This document shows, in pieces, positions 23,352-33,600 of a stretch of 34,131 nt of DNA. Both the position numbers and the translations under genes were made by a program. This stretch comes from an uncultured Clostridia bacterium (GTDB taxonomy: Bacteria; Bacillota; Clostridia; Oscillospirales; Acutalibacteraceae). The stretch covers positions 1-34,131 of the forward strand of contig CANQXE010000025.1 of the NCBI GenBank assembly GCA_947627725.1. Reading direction: 5' to 3'. The notes beneath the pieces were generated by a model. That model saw only the letters and a list, made by a program, of their open reading frames with translations, made no database searches and was not told where the DNA came from. How positions within the stretch are numbered: the first letter of the stretch is position 1; every line of letters begins with the position of its first letter.

Positions 23352-24047
23352 ATGAGAATTGATATTTGCGATGATGAACAAATTTATATTGAAGATATTA
23401 AGAGACATATAGACTTTTTTTCAAAAGATAGAGGTATTGAATTTAAAGTAAATTCTTATACTTCTCCGATTGAAATGTTAAGAAGTAATATAAAATCTGA
23501 TATTGCAATTCTTGATGTTGAAATGGAAGAAATGAATGGACTTAAACTTGGTGCTGAACTAAAAAACATCAATCCCCATATCATTTTGATGTATGTCACT
23601 GCTCATAAAAAGTATCTTGATGATGCCTTGAATTTAAATGCAGTACGCTTCTTTGAAAAACCTATTGATTCACAGAGATTTTACAGAGGACTGTCTGATT
23701 CAATAAAAAGAATTGACAATTCCTCACTGATATTTTATTTAAAAGATGGTAAAACAACCGAAAGAATTAATATTCAAGACATTATATTTGTTGAAATCGA
23801 AAAGAGACGATCAAAAGTAGTTACAATATACAAAGAATACTACTCCTCGCATCATATCAGCTTTTGGAAAGATAAGTTAACAAGTTCGATGTTTATATCG
23901 CCACATAACAGCTTTATAATCAATTTGAACTATGTAACATCATATGAAAGAAAATTACTCACCCTCAACGAAAAATACAATGTACCTATTGCAAAAAAAT
24001 TGCAAACTAATTTTTATCAAAATTTCATTAGATTCTATGGAGGATAA
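23352..24047 (+). CDS. agrA: AgrA-type LytTR response regulator
   Basis: A 231-residue response regulator. The receiver domain (1-120) has the acidic pair ICDDEQ, the phosphate-accepting Asp55 in IAILDVEMEEMNG, Thr in MYVTAHKK and Lys in RFFEKPID. The DNA-binding LytTR domain (about 130-231) shows IIFVEIEKRRSKVVTIY and FISPHNSFIINLNYVTSYER. It would bind paired direct repeats upstream of target promoters. AAGGAGG lies 10 bases before ATG 23352; ATG 23346 is the other candidate. The stop is three bases before the kinase gene. Confidence 0.9.
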   Translation: MRIDICDDEQIYIEDIKRHIDFFSKDRGIEFKVNSYTSPIEMLRSNIKSDIAILDVEMEEMNGLKLGAELKNINPHIILMYVTAHKKYLDDALNLNAVRFFEKPIDSQRFYRGLSDSIKRIDNSSLIFYLKDGKTTERINIQDIIFVEIEKRRSKVVTIYKEYYSSHHISFWKDKLTSSMFISPHNSFIINLNYVTSYERKLLTLNEKYNVPIAKKLQTNFYQNFIRFYGG

Positions 24048-24050
24048 CCA

Positions 24051-25349
24051 ATGGAATGGACAATATATAATGTTGTTTTATATATTTTCAGTATGCTAAT
24101 ATCATTTGCCTTTTTTAATCGTGGCTATCCCAAAAGAGTAAAATCAAGCATTTTGATAGTATTAATTGGCTGTGCACTATTTATACCGAGCTCATTCATT
24201 TTCACACTTTTTGACAATGAAATAATAAATTTAAGCCTGACCTTTTTAATAAACTTCATATTTGCAATATCATGCTTTCAAATTTCGGTTAAAGATTCAA
24301 TAATTTTTTCTATTCTGTTAGATGCGATTATATTTTCAACAGAGCTTTTAACGATATTTGTATACACATCCATTTTTAAAGCCCCAACAGATTTATACAA
24401 AAATAATCTGACAATTTTTATTATACTTTCATCAATAAGTAAAATACTGTATCTCGCCGTATCGCAGCTATTATTGTTCGCAATAAAAAAAGGCAGATAT
24501 AGAGATTCAAATTCAAAGCAATTTTTGCTACTGTTCATATTTCCGATATTGATAATGGCTTCATCTTTTATTATTCTGCTGTTGGCTTTAAAAACAGAAA
24601 TTTCAGTCCAATATCAAATTGCAATATCGGTAATATCTGTTTTATCTATATTTGCTTGTATATTCATTTTTATTTATTATCAACTGTTATCTGATAATGA
24701 GGCAAAGGTAAACGAGCTTGAAAGAGAAAAACAGTTTTATAATTTAAACAACACTTATCTTGATGTGTTGCAACATCAAAATGATGAACTGCAAATGTTG
24801 TTTCATGATACAAAGCATCATTATCTTGCATTAAGTAACTTTGAAAACATTTCGGAGGTAAGAGGTTATATAGAAAAACTCCACTCCGATTTGGAACAGA
24901 AAAACAAAATAAAAATATCAAGCAATAAAATGCTTGATTTGATACTTAGTAAATATATTGTAATTTGTAAAAACAAAGGAATTAAATTCAGTTATGAGGT
25001 TAAAACAGTTAATTTAAGTTATATTGATGATTCAGAACTTTTAATTATTTTAAATAATATACTTGATAATGCGGTAGAGGCAGCAGAAAACAGTAAAGAA
25101 AAAATAATTGAATTTTCTCTTTTGCATATAAACAGTATGGATATGCTGAGTGTAATCAATAGCTGTGATTCACCACCTGTACACGAACATCATCAATTGA
25201 TAACAACTAAAGGTAATTCTCAAAGCCATGGTTTTGGAACAAAGATAATCGAAAAACATGCAAAAAAGAATAATGGAAAATTTGAATGGTTTTATGATAA
25301 TGCTGAAAGGCAATTCCACTTGAACATTATTTTCAAAAAGGACAAATAA
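24051..25349 (+). CDS. agrC: AgrC-type sensor histidine kinase
   Basis: A 432-residue kinase. The N-terminal half has six or seven hydrophobic segments (to about residue 205), as in AgrC receptors for cyclic peptides. A coiled dimerisation helix follows, and the H box LFHDTKHHYLAL puts the phosphorylated His at about 252. The C-terminal GHKL ATPase domain carries the N box LNNILDNAVEA and the G box SHGFGTKIIEKHAKKN. Together with the neighbouring agrA, agrB and agrD genes this makes a complete quorum-sensing circuit. GGAGG lies 8 bases before the ATG. A terminator follows at 25357. Confidence 0.92.
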   Translation: MEWTIYNVVLYIFSMLISFAFFNRGYPKRVKSSILIVLIGCALFIPSSFIFTLFDNEIINLSLTFLINFIFAISCFQISVKDSIIFSILLDAIIFSTELLTIFVYTSIFKAPTDLYKNNLTIFIILSSISKILYLAVSQLLLFAIKKGRYRDSNSKQFLLLFIFPILIMASSFIILLLALKTEISVQYQIAISVISVLSIFACIFIFIYYQLLSDNEAKVNELEREKQFYNLNNTYLDVLQHQNDELQMLFHDTKHHYLALSNFENISEVRGYIEKLHSDLEQKNKIKISSNKMLDLILSKYIVICKNKGIKFSYEVKTVNLSYIDDSELLIILNNILDNAVEAAENSKEKIIEFSLLHINSMDMLSVINSCDSPPVHEHHQLITTKGNSQSHGFGTKIIEKHAKKNNGKFEWFYDNAERQFHLNIIFKKDK

Positions 25350-25356
25350 AATCAAG

Positions 25357-25394
25357 AAGTCAAGCACTTATTTTTTTAGTGCTTGACTTTTTTT
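25357..25394 (+). terminator. rho-independent terminator of agrAC
   Basis: A perfect 12-bp stem (AAGTCAAGCACT / AGTGCTTGACTT) with a 9-base loop is followed by a T run. It isolates the agr genes from the Rhs-type gene downstream. Confidence 0.9.
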
Positions 25395-25505
25395 GTCATT
25401 TAGATGGTACTTTTTTGTTAATTAGTTGAATTATTTATTAAATTGTTTTTAATATTTAATTGTCAGTAAACTATTCGTATTTTATTGTAAAGGAGAATTA
25501 AATTT

Positions 25506-26267
25506 ATGAATCGAAAATTGAAAAGATTTTTATGTGTATTTCTATCTGCAATAATAATGCAGATGTTACCTATGAATGCTTTCGCTAAAGATATTGTTCA
25601 AAAAAGAGTGATAGAAAATGTGGATATTCCGACAGAAACTACTGATGAAAACATTAAAATCAATGAAGAAATCATTAGTTTGAGAACAGAAAACTCAAAA
25701 ACATTTTTGACAGACGATAATGGTTATTATCAGATTACTTCGGCTACACCTATCCATAATTATGATGATGGAGAATGGGTTGATATTGTTAACACAAAAA
25801 CGGATGAAATTGCTACGATTAATGAAGCCGAAGAATATGTAGATGAACAAATACAAGCGTATTCATCTTCAAATGATATTCAAAACAGTAATGACAGATA
25901 TACTGATAACTGTGAAACTTTAATAAAGAATTATTATTCTAAAAGTGCCAATGCAGCAGAGAACTGCTATACTGTAAGAAGTAGCAAACGTAATAAAAAA
26001 GCAGCAGAAATCTACATAAAACCATATTTCCCTACAGAACATTCTGTTTTTGTAACACAAGCAAGAATTGAGGCTATTGTAGACAGTGTTGTAACAGATT
26101 ACAATGTAATTTCTGTGAATAGAATTACACAAGGATGGGATGAAACATTATCAATAACTAAAAAATTATCTTTAGACTCATCATATTATGATTTAGATGT
26201 AATAGATTTAGGTTATGATGAAGAATCTGAGGAAAGACCTGAAGCCCCTGAAAAGTGTTACCTTTGA
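25506..26267 (+). CDS. N-terminal part of a frameshifted Rhs/YD-repeat surface protein
   Basis: 253 residues with a signal peptide (MNRKLKRFLCVFLSAIIMQM, then a cut near NAFA). Next is the segment DNGYYQITSATPIHNYDDG, which opens many wall-associated Rhs proteins, and a beta domain like the DNRLRE type (AEIYIKPYFPTEHSVFVTQA). Right after EERPEAPEKC the frame ends. The next frame continues SVTFDFTNYCNYASLGL, as expected for the family. Removing one A from the AAAA run near 26251 would restore a single protein of about 1,695 residues. The ribosome site is AAGGAG before ATG 25506. Confidence 0.75.
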   Translation: MNRKLKRFLCVFLSAIIMQMLPMNAFAKDIVQKRVIENVDIPTETTDENIKINEEIISLRTENSKTFLTDDNGYYQITSATPIHNYDDGEWVDIVNTKTDEIATINEAEEYVDEQIQAYSSSNDIQNSNDRYTDNCETLIKNYYSKSANAAENCYTVRSSKRNKKAAEIYIKPYFPTEHSVFVTQARIEAIVDSVVTDYNVISVNRITQGWDETLSITKKLSLDSSYYDLDVIDLGYDEESEERPEAPEKCYL

Positions 26268-29200
26268 TTTTACTAATTATTGTAATTATGCTTCACTGGG
26301 CCTTTATAATAATTATGGTGTTGCGCTTACTGCTTCTGGAGACAGCACAGAGGTTACATTTTCACAAATTAAAGTCAGCATGTATTATCATGAATTAAAT
26401 GATACTGATTCACGTTTTGAAACTGAACAAATTGATATGGGAAGAGCAGGAACTGTATACATTAATGATTACACCTGTTCACCGACAATTGTTCGTGATG
26501 AAATGGGACTTTATGGAGAAATAGCTCCTGTTGAAATTCAGACGATTTTCAATCCGCTTTCTGATTCAACGGATAATGGTATGGGAGCTTATACAAGAGT
26601 GAATTATAATAGTACCCTCGAGTACGATTCCGATATGTATTATTGGAAAACATGTGAAGGAGAAAATATCTATTTCACTAAGTCATCAACTAATACATTT
26701 ACGGCTAGAACATCAGATGAAAAAACATATACTTTAACTGTATATTCGTCTGGTAGTGCTTATGATTATACCAATTATAATAATGTAGTTATAGTTGATT
26801 CTGATGGTAAAACATTTAATTTTTCTAAATATTCTGATAAAGGATATTTAACAAAAATTGTTGATGGTTCAAAAAATAAAAATGAAATTAATATCAATTA
26901 TGAAATTATTGATTATTCTGAGTACAATATTACCTCTATCACCGATGGTATTGGACGAGAGTATAGATTCACATATAAAAATGGATATCTTTCAAACATC
27001 TCGGCATATGATTCCAATGGTGATGCCATCACCATTAAAACTGATGGCAATAATGTACCTATCAGTATAGATTATTCATATGATGATGGTAAACTTTCAG
27101 AAGTTACTTATAGTGATCAAAAAAGTGTTTCCTATGAATATGATGATAGCCACAAGCTTCAAAAAATAACTAATATTGATGGAACTTATGTAATATTCAC
27201 TTACGAAAGCCAATTTTCTTACGAATCATACAAGTTAAAATCATATACTTTCCATAAAAGTGATGAAGTATATGAAAGAGTTGAAATTTCAGATGTTGAT
27301 ACAAATATTTATGAACGTACATTTGATAGCACAATGTATGATACTCCCAAAAGACTGATTTTTGATAAATCCTTTAATATGGTATACCTAAATAATTATA
27401 ATGGCGTCGAATATCACTTTAATTATGACAATGATGACTTAAAATATATTTTGCCTAATAGTACAACTGATACTAACTATATCAAAAATGGCGAATTTAA
27501 TGAATATAAACCGGCTTCTGAAGAAGCACTTTATTGGGAATATGATTATGATGAGGATGACGCTTTAATTGAAGTTGCAAAATACGATGATGATCATGTT
27601 GATAAAGAGAAGGGTATAGACAAATACTGTCTGTACATGGAAACAGACATTGCAAAATGTAGAGCTTTTCAAATAATCGAATCTGATAAAGATAATCCCT
27701 TTATTGCTGGTCAGAATTATATATTGTCAGCTTCAATTTGCAATAAAGATCCTTTATCAATAAATGATGATAGAAATTTAAGTATAGCAGTATATGATAC
27801 TACAGAGGAAAATGGTGCCTTTGTTCCTGATAATTGTATTGGCGTAATGAATTTTGATGATACTTTCGATGATTGGCAACCAAGAAAAACTTTGCTTACT
27901 TTAACAAAAAATACTCCTGCACTTATTGTCTTTATTTACTATGACAATATGTATGGGGGATGTGCTTTTGATTCAATAAGTCTTGTATCGACTACAGCCC
28001 AAAACACACTTATGGCAGAAGATGTTATTCCTTCTTCTAAGATTAATTATAGCTATAACAATAATAACAGCATTACAGAAGAAATAAAAACTTCTGTTTT
28101 AGGAAAAGCTCTTGGTACTTATTATGGCTATGACAGCACAGAAAACTATTTGTCAAAAGTCACCAGTGAAGGTATTCCTACATATTATAGTTATAATTCA
28201 CAAAATGGATTATTAGAATCCAAAGGAAACCACAGCGATACAAGTAAAAACACTCAATTTGATTACACCGCAATGGGATTATTAAATTCTGTTAAACAGG
28301 CAACAACTCAAATTGATGGCATTGAAACAAATATACAAACAAATTATACATATGAAAATGACAGAATAAAAACCATTGAGCATAATGGCACTTGTTATGT
28401 CTATGATTACGATCCTGCCGGAAGAATAATAAGCATTTCTGAGTGCACAAATGACTTAATCACTTATTCATATAAAAATAACAGAGTAGATACTATCACT
28501 TATTTAAATGGAGCAACAGTATCTTACACTTATAATTCCTTGAATTACATTACTGAAATAATGTATTCTCCAAATGATTCTAATAGTGAACCTATAATAT
28601 ATAAATACACCTATGATGATTACGGTAATGTTATTTCCTATGAGGACGGCTCTAATAATACTACCGCTTCAATAGACGGAGATACATATACATTGAAGAA
28701 TAATGAAACTAATGATACAATTTACTCTTCTAATAAAAATTATCGTTCTTTGTTCGGTGTTAATTCTTATATTTCACGAGAGAGCAATACTAATTTATTA
28801 GGTCAGACACTAGATAGTACTGTTGATACATTTTCAAATAATGTTGTTACAACTAACACATTATATGATAGCATCGGAAGAACCTTTGAAACCGTCTCAA
28901 AAGATAAGAATGCATCTGTCAGAAATATATGTGAATATGTATCTAACGGTGATAAGGCAACAAATTTAGTATCTTCTTACTATTCATCCGTATTTACTAA
29001 TACATCCAGTGGCATATTTAAGACAGATCTTAGAATTTCCAGAACAACATCTTATACTTATACTGATGAGGGACAAATCGAAAATATCTATAGAAAATCT
29101 GTTAATAATATACCGGAAAATACAGAAGATACAACATCGTCAGAACTTACTGCTAAAAACGTTCTTATAAAACATTATGAATATGATAATGCCGGAGAAA

Positions 29201-30588
29201 TAATACTTGATGCAAACTTTGATACCCAAAAAGTTATTAAGTACAAATACAATGATGGCGGAAATTTGATTTCAAAAACCATATATCAGAATGACGATTC
29301 TCAAACTGCATATTCATATGATGAAAACAGCAATATTTTTACATTTTACGATGATAAAGCAGAAACTGTATCATATGGTTATGATGAAAACTGGACTGAT
29401 TTACTAACATCATATAATGGTAATACAATTACATACGATGATTATGGCAGCCCCGCAAATTATTTTGGTGAAAACATTATAGGAAATGAAGTAAGCGGTA
29501 CAATGAACTGGGATGGAACGAGATTAACTTCTTTTGATGATGGAAATAGTAAGTACATTTATAAATATTCAGCAGATGGTTATCGTACTGAAAAACTAGT
29601 ATGTGATTCTCAAAACAATGATATTTGGGACAGCAAAATTGAATATGTTTATGAGGGAGACACATTAGTTGGATATAAAACGACAATATATGAAAAGGAT
29701 ACAAATCACACCATCACATCTGAAATTCTAATTACATTAATTTACAATGGAACAAAAGAGGCGGTTGGAATAAATGCTGATGTTACTTCTTATGAAGAAG
29801 AAACACCTCAAAAAGCAAACTTGTACTACTCACTTCTTAGAGATGCGCAAGGTAATATTACAGATATGTATAGCAGCGATGAAAATATAGTTTTCCATTA
29901 TTCATATGATGCATATGGTAATTGTACGTTCACATTTTCCGGTAATGCTCTTGCAGAATTTAAGAAGCAATTAGATAATCTATCAAGTGTATGGATTAAA
30001 TTACTTATTGGCTTCTTTATGGTGTTGGCACTGGCTGCTGCTGTCGGCGGAACAATTGCAACTACACAGCAAACATATCGTGGATATATTTGCGATTATG
30101 AAACAGGATTGTATTATAGTCAAAATCGCTATTATAGCCCGTCATGGGGAAGATTCATTAATTTAGATGATACAAATATGCTTGCTCAAAATAAAAGTGA
30201 AGTATTTGGCGCAAACTTATACAATTATTGCAATAATGATCCTGTTAATAATATTGATTTAAGTGGATATGCCCCTACTTCTTATGAAACTTCTAATAAT
30301 ATTTTAACTGCATTAAATATTGAACAAATTAATTCTGTTGATGTAGGTGTAGTTCCTTCAAAGATGATAGGTAAAGTTGAAAATGAACTCACTATTTTTG
30401 GTGTAGGCTTATCAACTGTTGCAAATGAAAGTGAAAGAGCTTATTGGAGAAGAGTATTTGGTCATCCTGATTTTGCCGTTGGTAAATATAATGGTTATAA
30501 TTATATGAATACTGTTATTGAAAATGAAAACGGTGCTGCAAGCATGTATAAACTCAGTGACAATAATTCTCCATATAAAATCAATTAA
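26215..30588 (+). CDS. Rhs/YD-repeat polymorphic-toxin-like protein (main part)
   Basis: 1457 residues, lacking its own signal peptide because the true start is in the upstream frame. Tens of YD repeats (for example GREYRFTYKNGYLSNISAYD and SYEYDDSHKLQKITNIDGTY) form the expected hollow beta shell. The conserved closing core is GLYYSQNRYYSPSWGRFINL, then NLYNYCNNDPVNNIDLSGY. The last 110 residues after it are variable and would be the toxin or effector tip; ANESERAYWRRVFGHPDF is the most distinctive part, and no known toxin fold was recognised. A membrane-helix-like stretch (WIKLLIGFFMVLALAAAVGG) sits just before the core, which is unusual. No immunity gene is evident directly downstream. The internal Met at 26215 has no good ribosome site. 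Confidence 0.8.
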   Translation: MMKNLRKDLKPLKSVTFDFTNYCNYASLGLYNNYGVALTASGDSTEVTFSQIKVSMYYHELNDTDSRFETEQIDMGRAGTVYINDYTCSPTIVRDEMGLYGEIAPVEIQTIFNPLSDSTDNGMGAYTRVNYNSTLEYDSDMYYWKTCEGENIYFTKSSTNTFTARTSDEKTYTLTVYSSGSAYDYTNYNNVVIVDSDGKTFNFSKYSDKGYLTKIVDGSKNKNEININYEIIDYSEYNITSITDGIGREYRFTYKNGYLSNISAYDSNGDAITIKTDGNNVPISIDYSYDDGKLSEVTYSDQKSVSYEYDDSHKLQKITNIDGTYVIFTYESQFSYESYKLKSYTFHKSDEVYERVEISDVDTNIYERTFDSTMYDTPKRLIFDKSFNMVYLNNYNGVEYHFNYDNDDLKYILPNSTTDTNYIKNGEFNEYKPASEEALYWEYDYDEDDALIEVAKYDDDHVDKEKGIDKYCLYMETDIAKCRAFQIIESDKDNPFIAGQNYILSASICNKDPLSINDDRNLSIAVYDTTEENGAFVPDNCIGVMNFDDTFDDWQPRKTLLTLTKNTPALIVFIYYDNMYGGCAFDSISLVSTTAQNTLMAEDVIPSSKINYSYNNNNSITEEIKTSVLGKALGTYYGYDSTENYLSKVTSEGIPTYYSYNSQNGLLESKGNHSDTSKNTQFDYTAMGLLNSVKQATTQIDGIETNIQTNYTYENDRIKTIEHNGTCYVYDYDPAGRIISISECTNDLITYSYKNNRVDTITYLNGATVSYTYNSLNYITEIMYSPNDSNSEPIIYKYTYDDYGNVISYEDGSNNTTASIDGDTYTLKNNETNDTIYSSNKNYRSLFGVNSYISRESNTNLLGQTLDSTVDTFSNNVVTTNTLYDSIGRTFETVSKDKNASVRNICEYVSNGDKATNLVSSYYSSVFTNTSSGIFKTDLRISRTTSYTYTDEGQIENIYRKSVNNIPENTEDTTSSELTAKNVLIKHYEYDNAGEIILDANFDTQKVIKYKYNDGGNLISKTIYQNDDSQTAYSYDENSNIFTFYDDKAETVSYGYDENWTDLLTSYNGNTITYDDYGSPANYFGENIIGNEVSGTMNWDGTRLTSFDDGNSKYIYKYSADGYRTEKLVCDSQNNDIWDSKIEYVYEGDTLVGYKTTIYEKDTNHTITSEILITLIYNGTKEAVGINADVTSYEEETPQKANLYYSLLRDAQGNITDMYSSDENIVFHYSYDAYGNCTFTFSGNALAEFKKQLDNLSSVWIKLLIGFFMVLALAAAVGGTIATTQQTYRGYICDYETGLYYSQNRYYSPSWGRFINLDDTNMLAQNKSEVFGANLYNYCNNDPVNNIDLSGYAPTSYETSNNILTALNIEQINSVDVGVVPSKMIGKVENELTIFGVGLSTVANESERAYWRRVFGHPDFAVGKYNGYNYMNTVIENENGAASMYKLSDNNSPYKIN

Positions 30589-30598
30589 TAAAAATAAG

Positions 30599-30620
30599 GG
30601 ATGAGAGGAAACTCTCATCC
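30599..30620 (+). promoter_or_regulatory. GNRA-loop hairpin before the subtilisin-like gene
   Basis: A 9-bp stem (GGATGAGAG / CTCTCATCC) closed by a GAAA tetraloop lies 23 bases before the start codon. It has no T run, so it is more likely an mRNA-stabilising or processing structure between two co-transcribed genes than a terminator. Confidence 0.55.
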
Positions 30621-30642
30621 TCTGCAAAGGAAATGGTTTAAT

Positions 30643-33600
30643 ATGAAAAAAATTATTAGTATTATGTTATCTTTTACATTAATAACAAGCCTTTTATTTA
30701 TTGGTGATACCGTTAATGCAGATACCATAAACAATAATGTAATAACTAATTTTTCCCAAGAAATTAATGAACTGATTGCAACATATGATTCCGATGAAGA
30801 ATATGTTACCCAAGAAGAGAGCAATCAGTCAGTAATTTATGACAGACTGATAGTTTCATCAGGCAATGTTATCAGTGAAAATTCTATTGACTCAGTTAAG
30901 GGACTTGGTTATTCGGTATTCCAATATGATAATGCTAATGGTGCATCAGAAGCTAAAGAAGTATTTGAAAATAAAGGCTATACTGTTGAATATGATTCCA
31001 TTTTAACTTGTGACAGTGTTACATCCACATCTGAAACATCAAAGACATGGGCAAATGAAAGAGTAGAATCACAGGAAACATTAAATGCAATAAAAGCCTC
31101 AGGTATGGAATTATCAGAGGTCACTGTTGGCGTTATTGATTCGGGTGCAGACTATACCCATGAGTTATTAAAGGATAGAATTGTCGATACTTCTATTAAT
31201 TTCAGTTCCAGCGGTAATGAAAATGACTGTATGGATGATAATGGTCACGGCACAATGGTTTCAGGTGTAATTGCACAAAACACTACTGATAATGTAAAAA
31301 TTAAACCATATAAATTATTTAATGATGATCATAGTTGTACTACATCTGAGTTAATATCTGTTATTGAATACATTCTCTCAGAAGATGATTGTCCTGATAT
31401 TATCAATATGAGCTTTGGAATAGGCTCTAATAATGAAAACACTCTGAAATATAAATTGTTAAACCAGTTAATTGATAGGGGAATAACTGTAGTAGTTGCT
31501 GCCGGTAATGAAAATGCGGATGCAAAAAATTATTTCCCTGCTAATGTTGATGGTGCTATAACAGTTTCTGCATCAAATGAAAGCAATAATAGATGCAGCT
31601 TTTCAAATTTCGGTTCGTGTGTTGATATTGCTGCACCCGGTATGTATGTATATTCCAGTCAGTTAGGCGGCGGATACAGAACTGCAAACGGAACATCCTT
31701 TGCTGCTCCGTTAGTAGCTTCCGCTGCCGCAACTGTACTGATGCAAAATCCGTCACTAACAACAAATGATATTGAAAGCAAATTAAAAGGTGCGACTGTG
31801 CAAGTATATAACGAATATACTGATACTGAATGGTGTGGAGCAGGAATTCTAAACTATTCTGCGTTGTATGAAAGTGGTATCATTGACAGTCCTGTGTTGA
31901 GTTATAGCTCAGGCAGTTATATAGATTCCATTGAACTGAGTATTGATGTTCCCGAAAACAGTACTGTTGTGTACACAACTGACGGATCAATTCCAAGTTT
32001 GGATAACGGTATTATTTATGATAATCCTATTGACATTTACGAAAGCACACATATTATCGCTGTTGCAATAAATAACGATAAAAAGAGCAAATATGTCGGC
32101 GCAACTTATCAAATTGTACATTATGCTGATGAAAGTGATTTCACTATTTCATCCGCCGGTACTATTACAGCGTACACAGGTAGTTACAAAAACATTATAG
32201 TACCTGAAACTATTAACGGTATAACGATAACGGGAGTAGCCGGCAGTGCGTTTTCAGAAACTGATATATTACATATTGAACTTCCAGATACAGCTACCGT
32301 TATCAGGTTAAAGGCTTTTTTAAACAGTAGTTTAAACACAATAATTGCAAAAGGTGTAACAAGTTTAGGAGCTTCTGCCTTTAAGAACTGTAATAACCTT
32401 GTTAATGTTAATATGCCAAATGTAGTTTCAGGTGGAAGAGAATTGTTTTACGGCTGTTCAAGATTAACAGAAGTTGATTTTAATGAGAATGTCGAAGAAT
32501 TAGGGGATCTGGCATTTGCTTTAACTAATTATCAAAATGCATATTTCCCCAAGCTTACCGGTGTCAGTGGTATATTTAGTAATGCTAATTTAAGAACAGC
32601 AGATTTACCAAATGCAGAATGGTTGAGTAGTACCTTTTCCGGGTGTAGTTATCTTTACGAAATAAATATACCAAATGTAACTGATATTGATGATGATGCC
32701 TTTTCACGTTGCTTTATGCTTACCAAATACGACTTTTCAAATGTAGAATTAGTAGAAGCAAAAGGATTTAGAGACTCTTGCTTTACAGTCCTTAATTTAC
32801 CTAATTGTGAAACTTTAGAATCCAGTGCCTTTTCAGGTTGTCAAAGCAGATATATTAGTATTCCAAAGGTTGACACAATATATGACGGAACATTTCAAGG
32901 CTGTGAAGAGTTAGAAGAAGTGTTTATGCCGAATGTTACAACATTCTTTAACAGTTGGTCTTCAAGTTATTTTTCTGATTGCTATAATCTAAAATCTATT
33001 TATCTTCCTAAATCAACATTTTGTCCGAGTATTTATTGGAGCGTTATGGCCGAGAAAAAATTTGAAAATGGTTTTGTTCCGGCCCTTTCCTATGTATATG
33101 CCCCAAATGCAACCTCTGTTGCTGATAGATATAGGAATATTTCATTATTTAAATATTGTACTAATTTATCTTTTGTATTTCTTCCTAAAGCTGAAGAAAT
33201 AAAGGAAATGCCCGATATTCCGAACTTAAAATGGTACTTTTCAGACGCAATGAAAAGTCTGCCGAGTAAGTATAATAACCTTGTCAGCACCATTGGTTAT
33301 GATTATGTGATTGTTGCTCCAACAGATTCGTATGCAGCTGGGTGGGCAAATGAAAACGGTCATACATTTATTCCAAGTGATAGCAGAGATGAAAGTATAG
33401 AAAATCCTTTAAATGTAACCGATTTAGGAAGATCAATCTGCACATCTGTTGCGGGTCTGAGATTTGGATTCACATGGGATAATATTGATGAGATTGAAAA
33501 TCTTGCTTCTAATATTGAATACGGCTTTGTTTATAGTCAGAAAGGTGTTGAGGATTTATCATTAGATAAAGTTGACGACGTAAATGTTAAATCTGTAACC

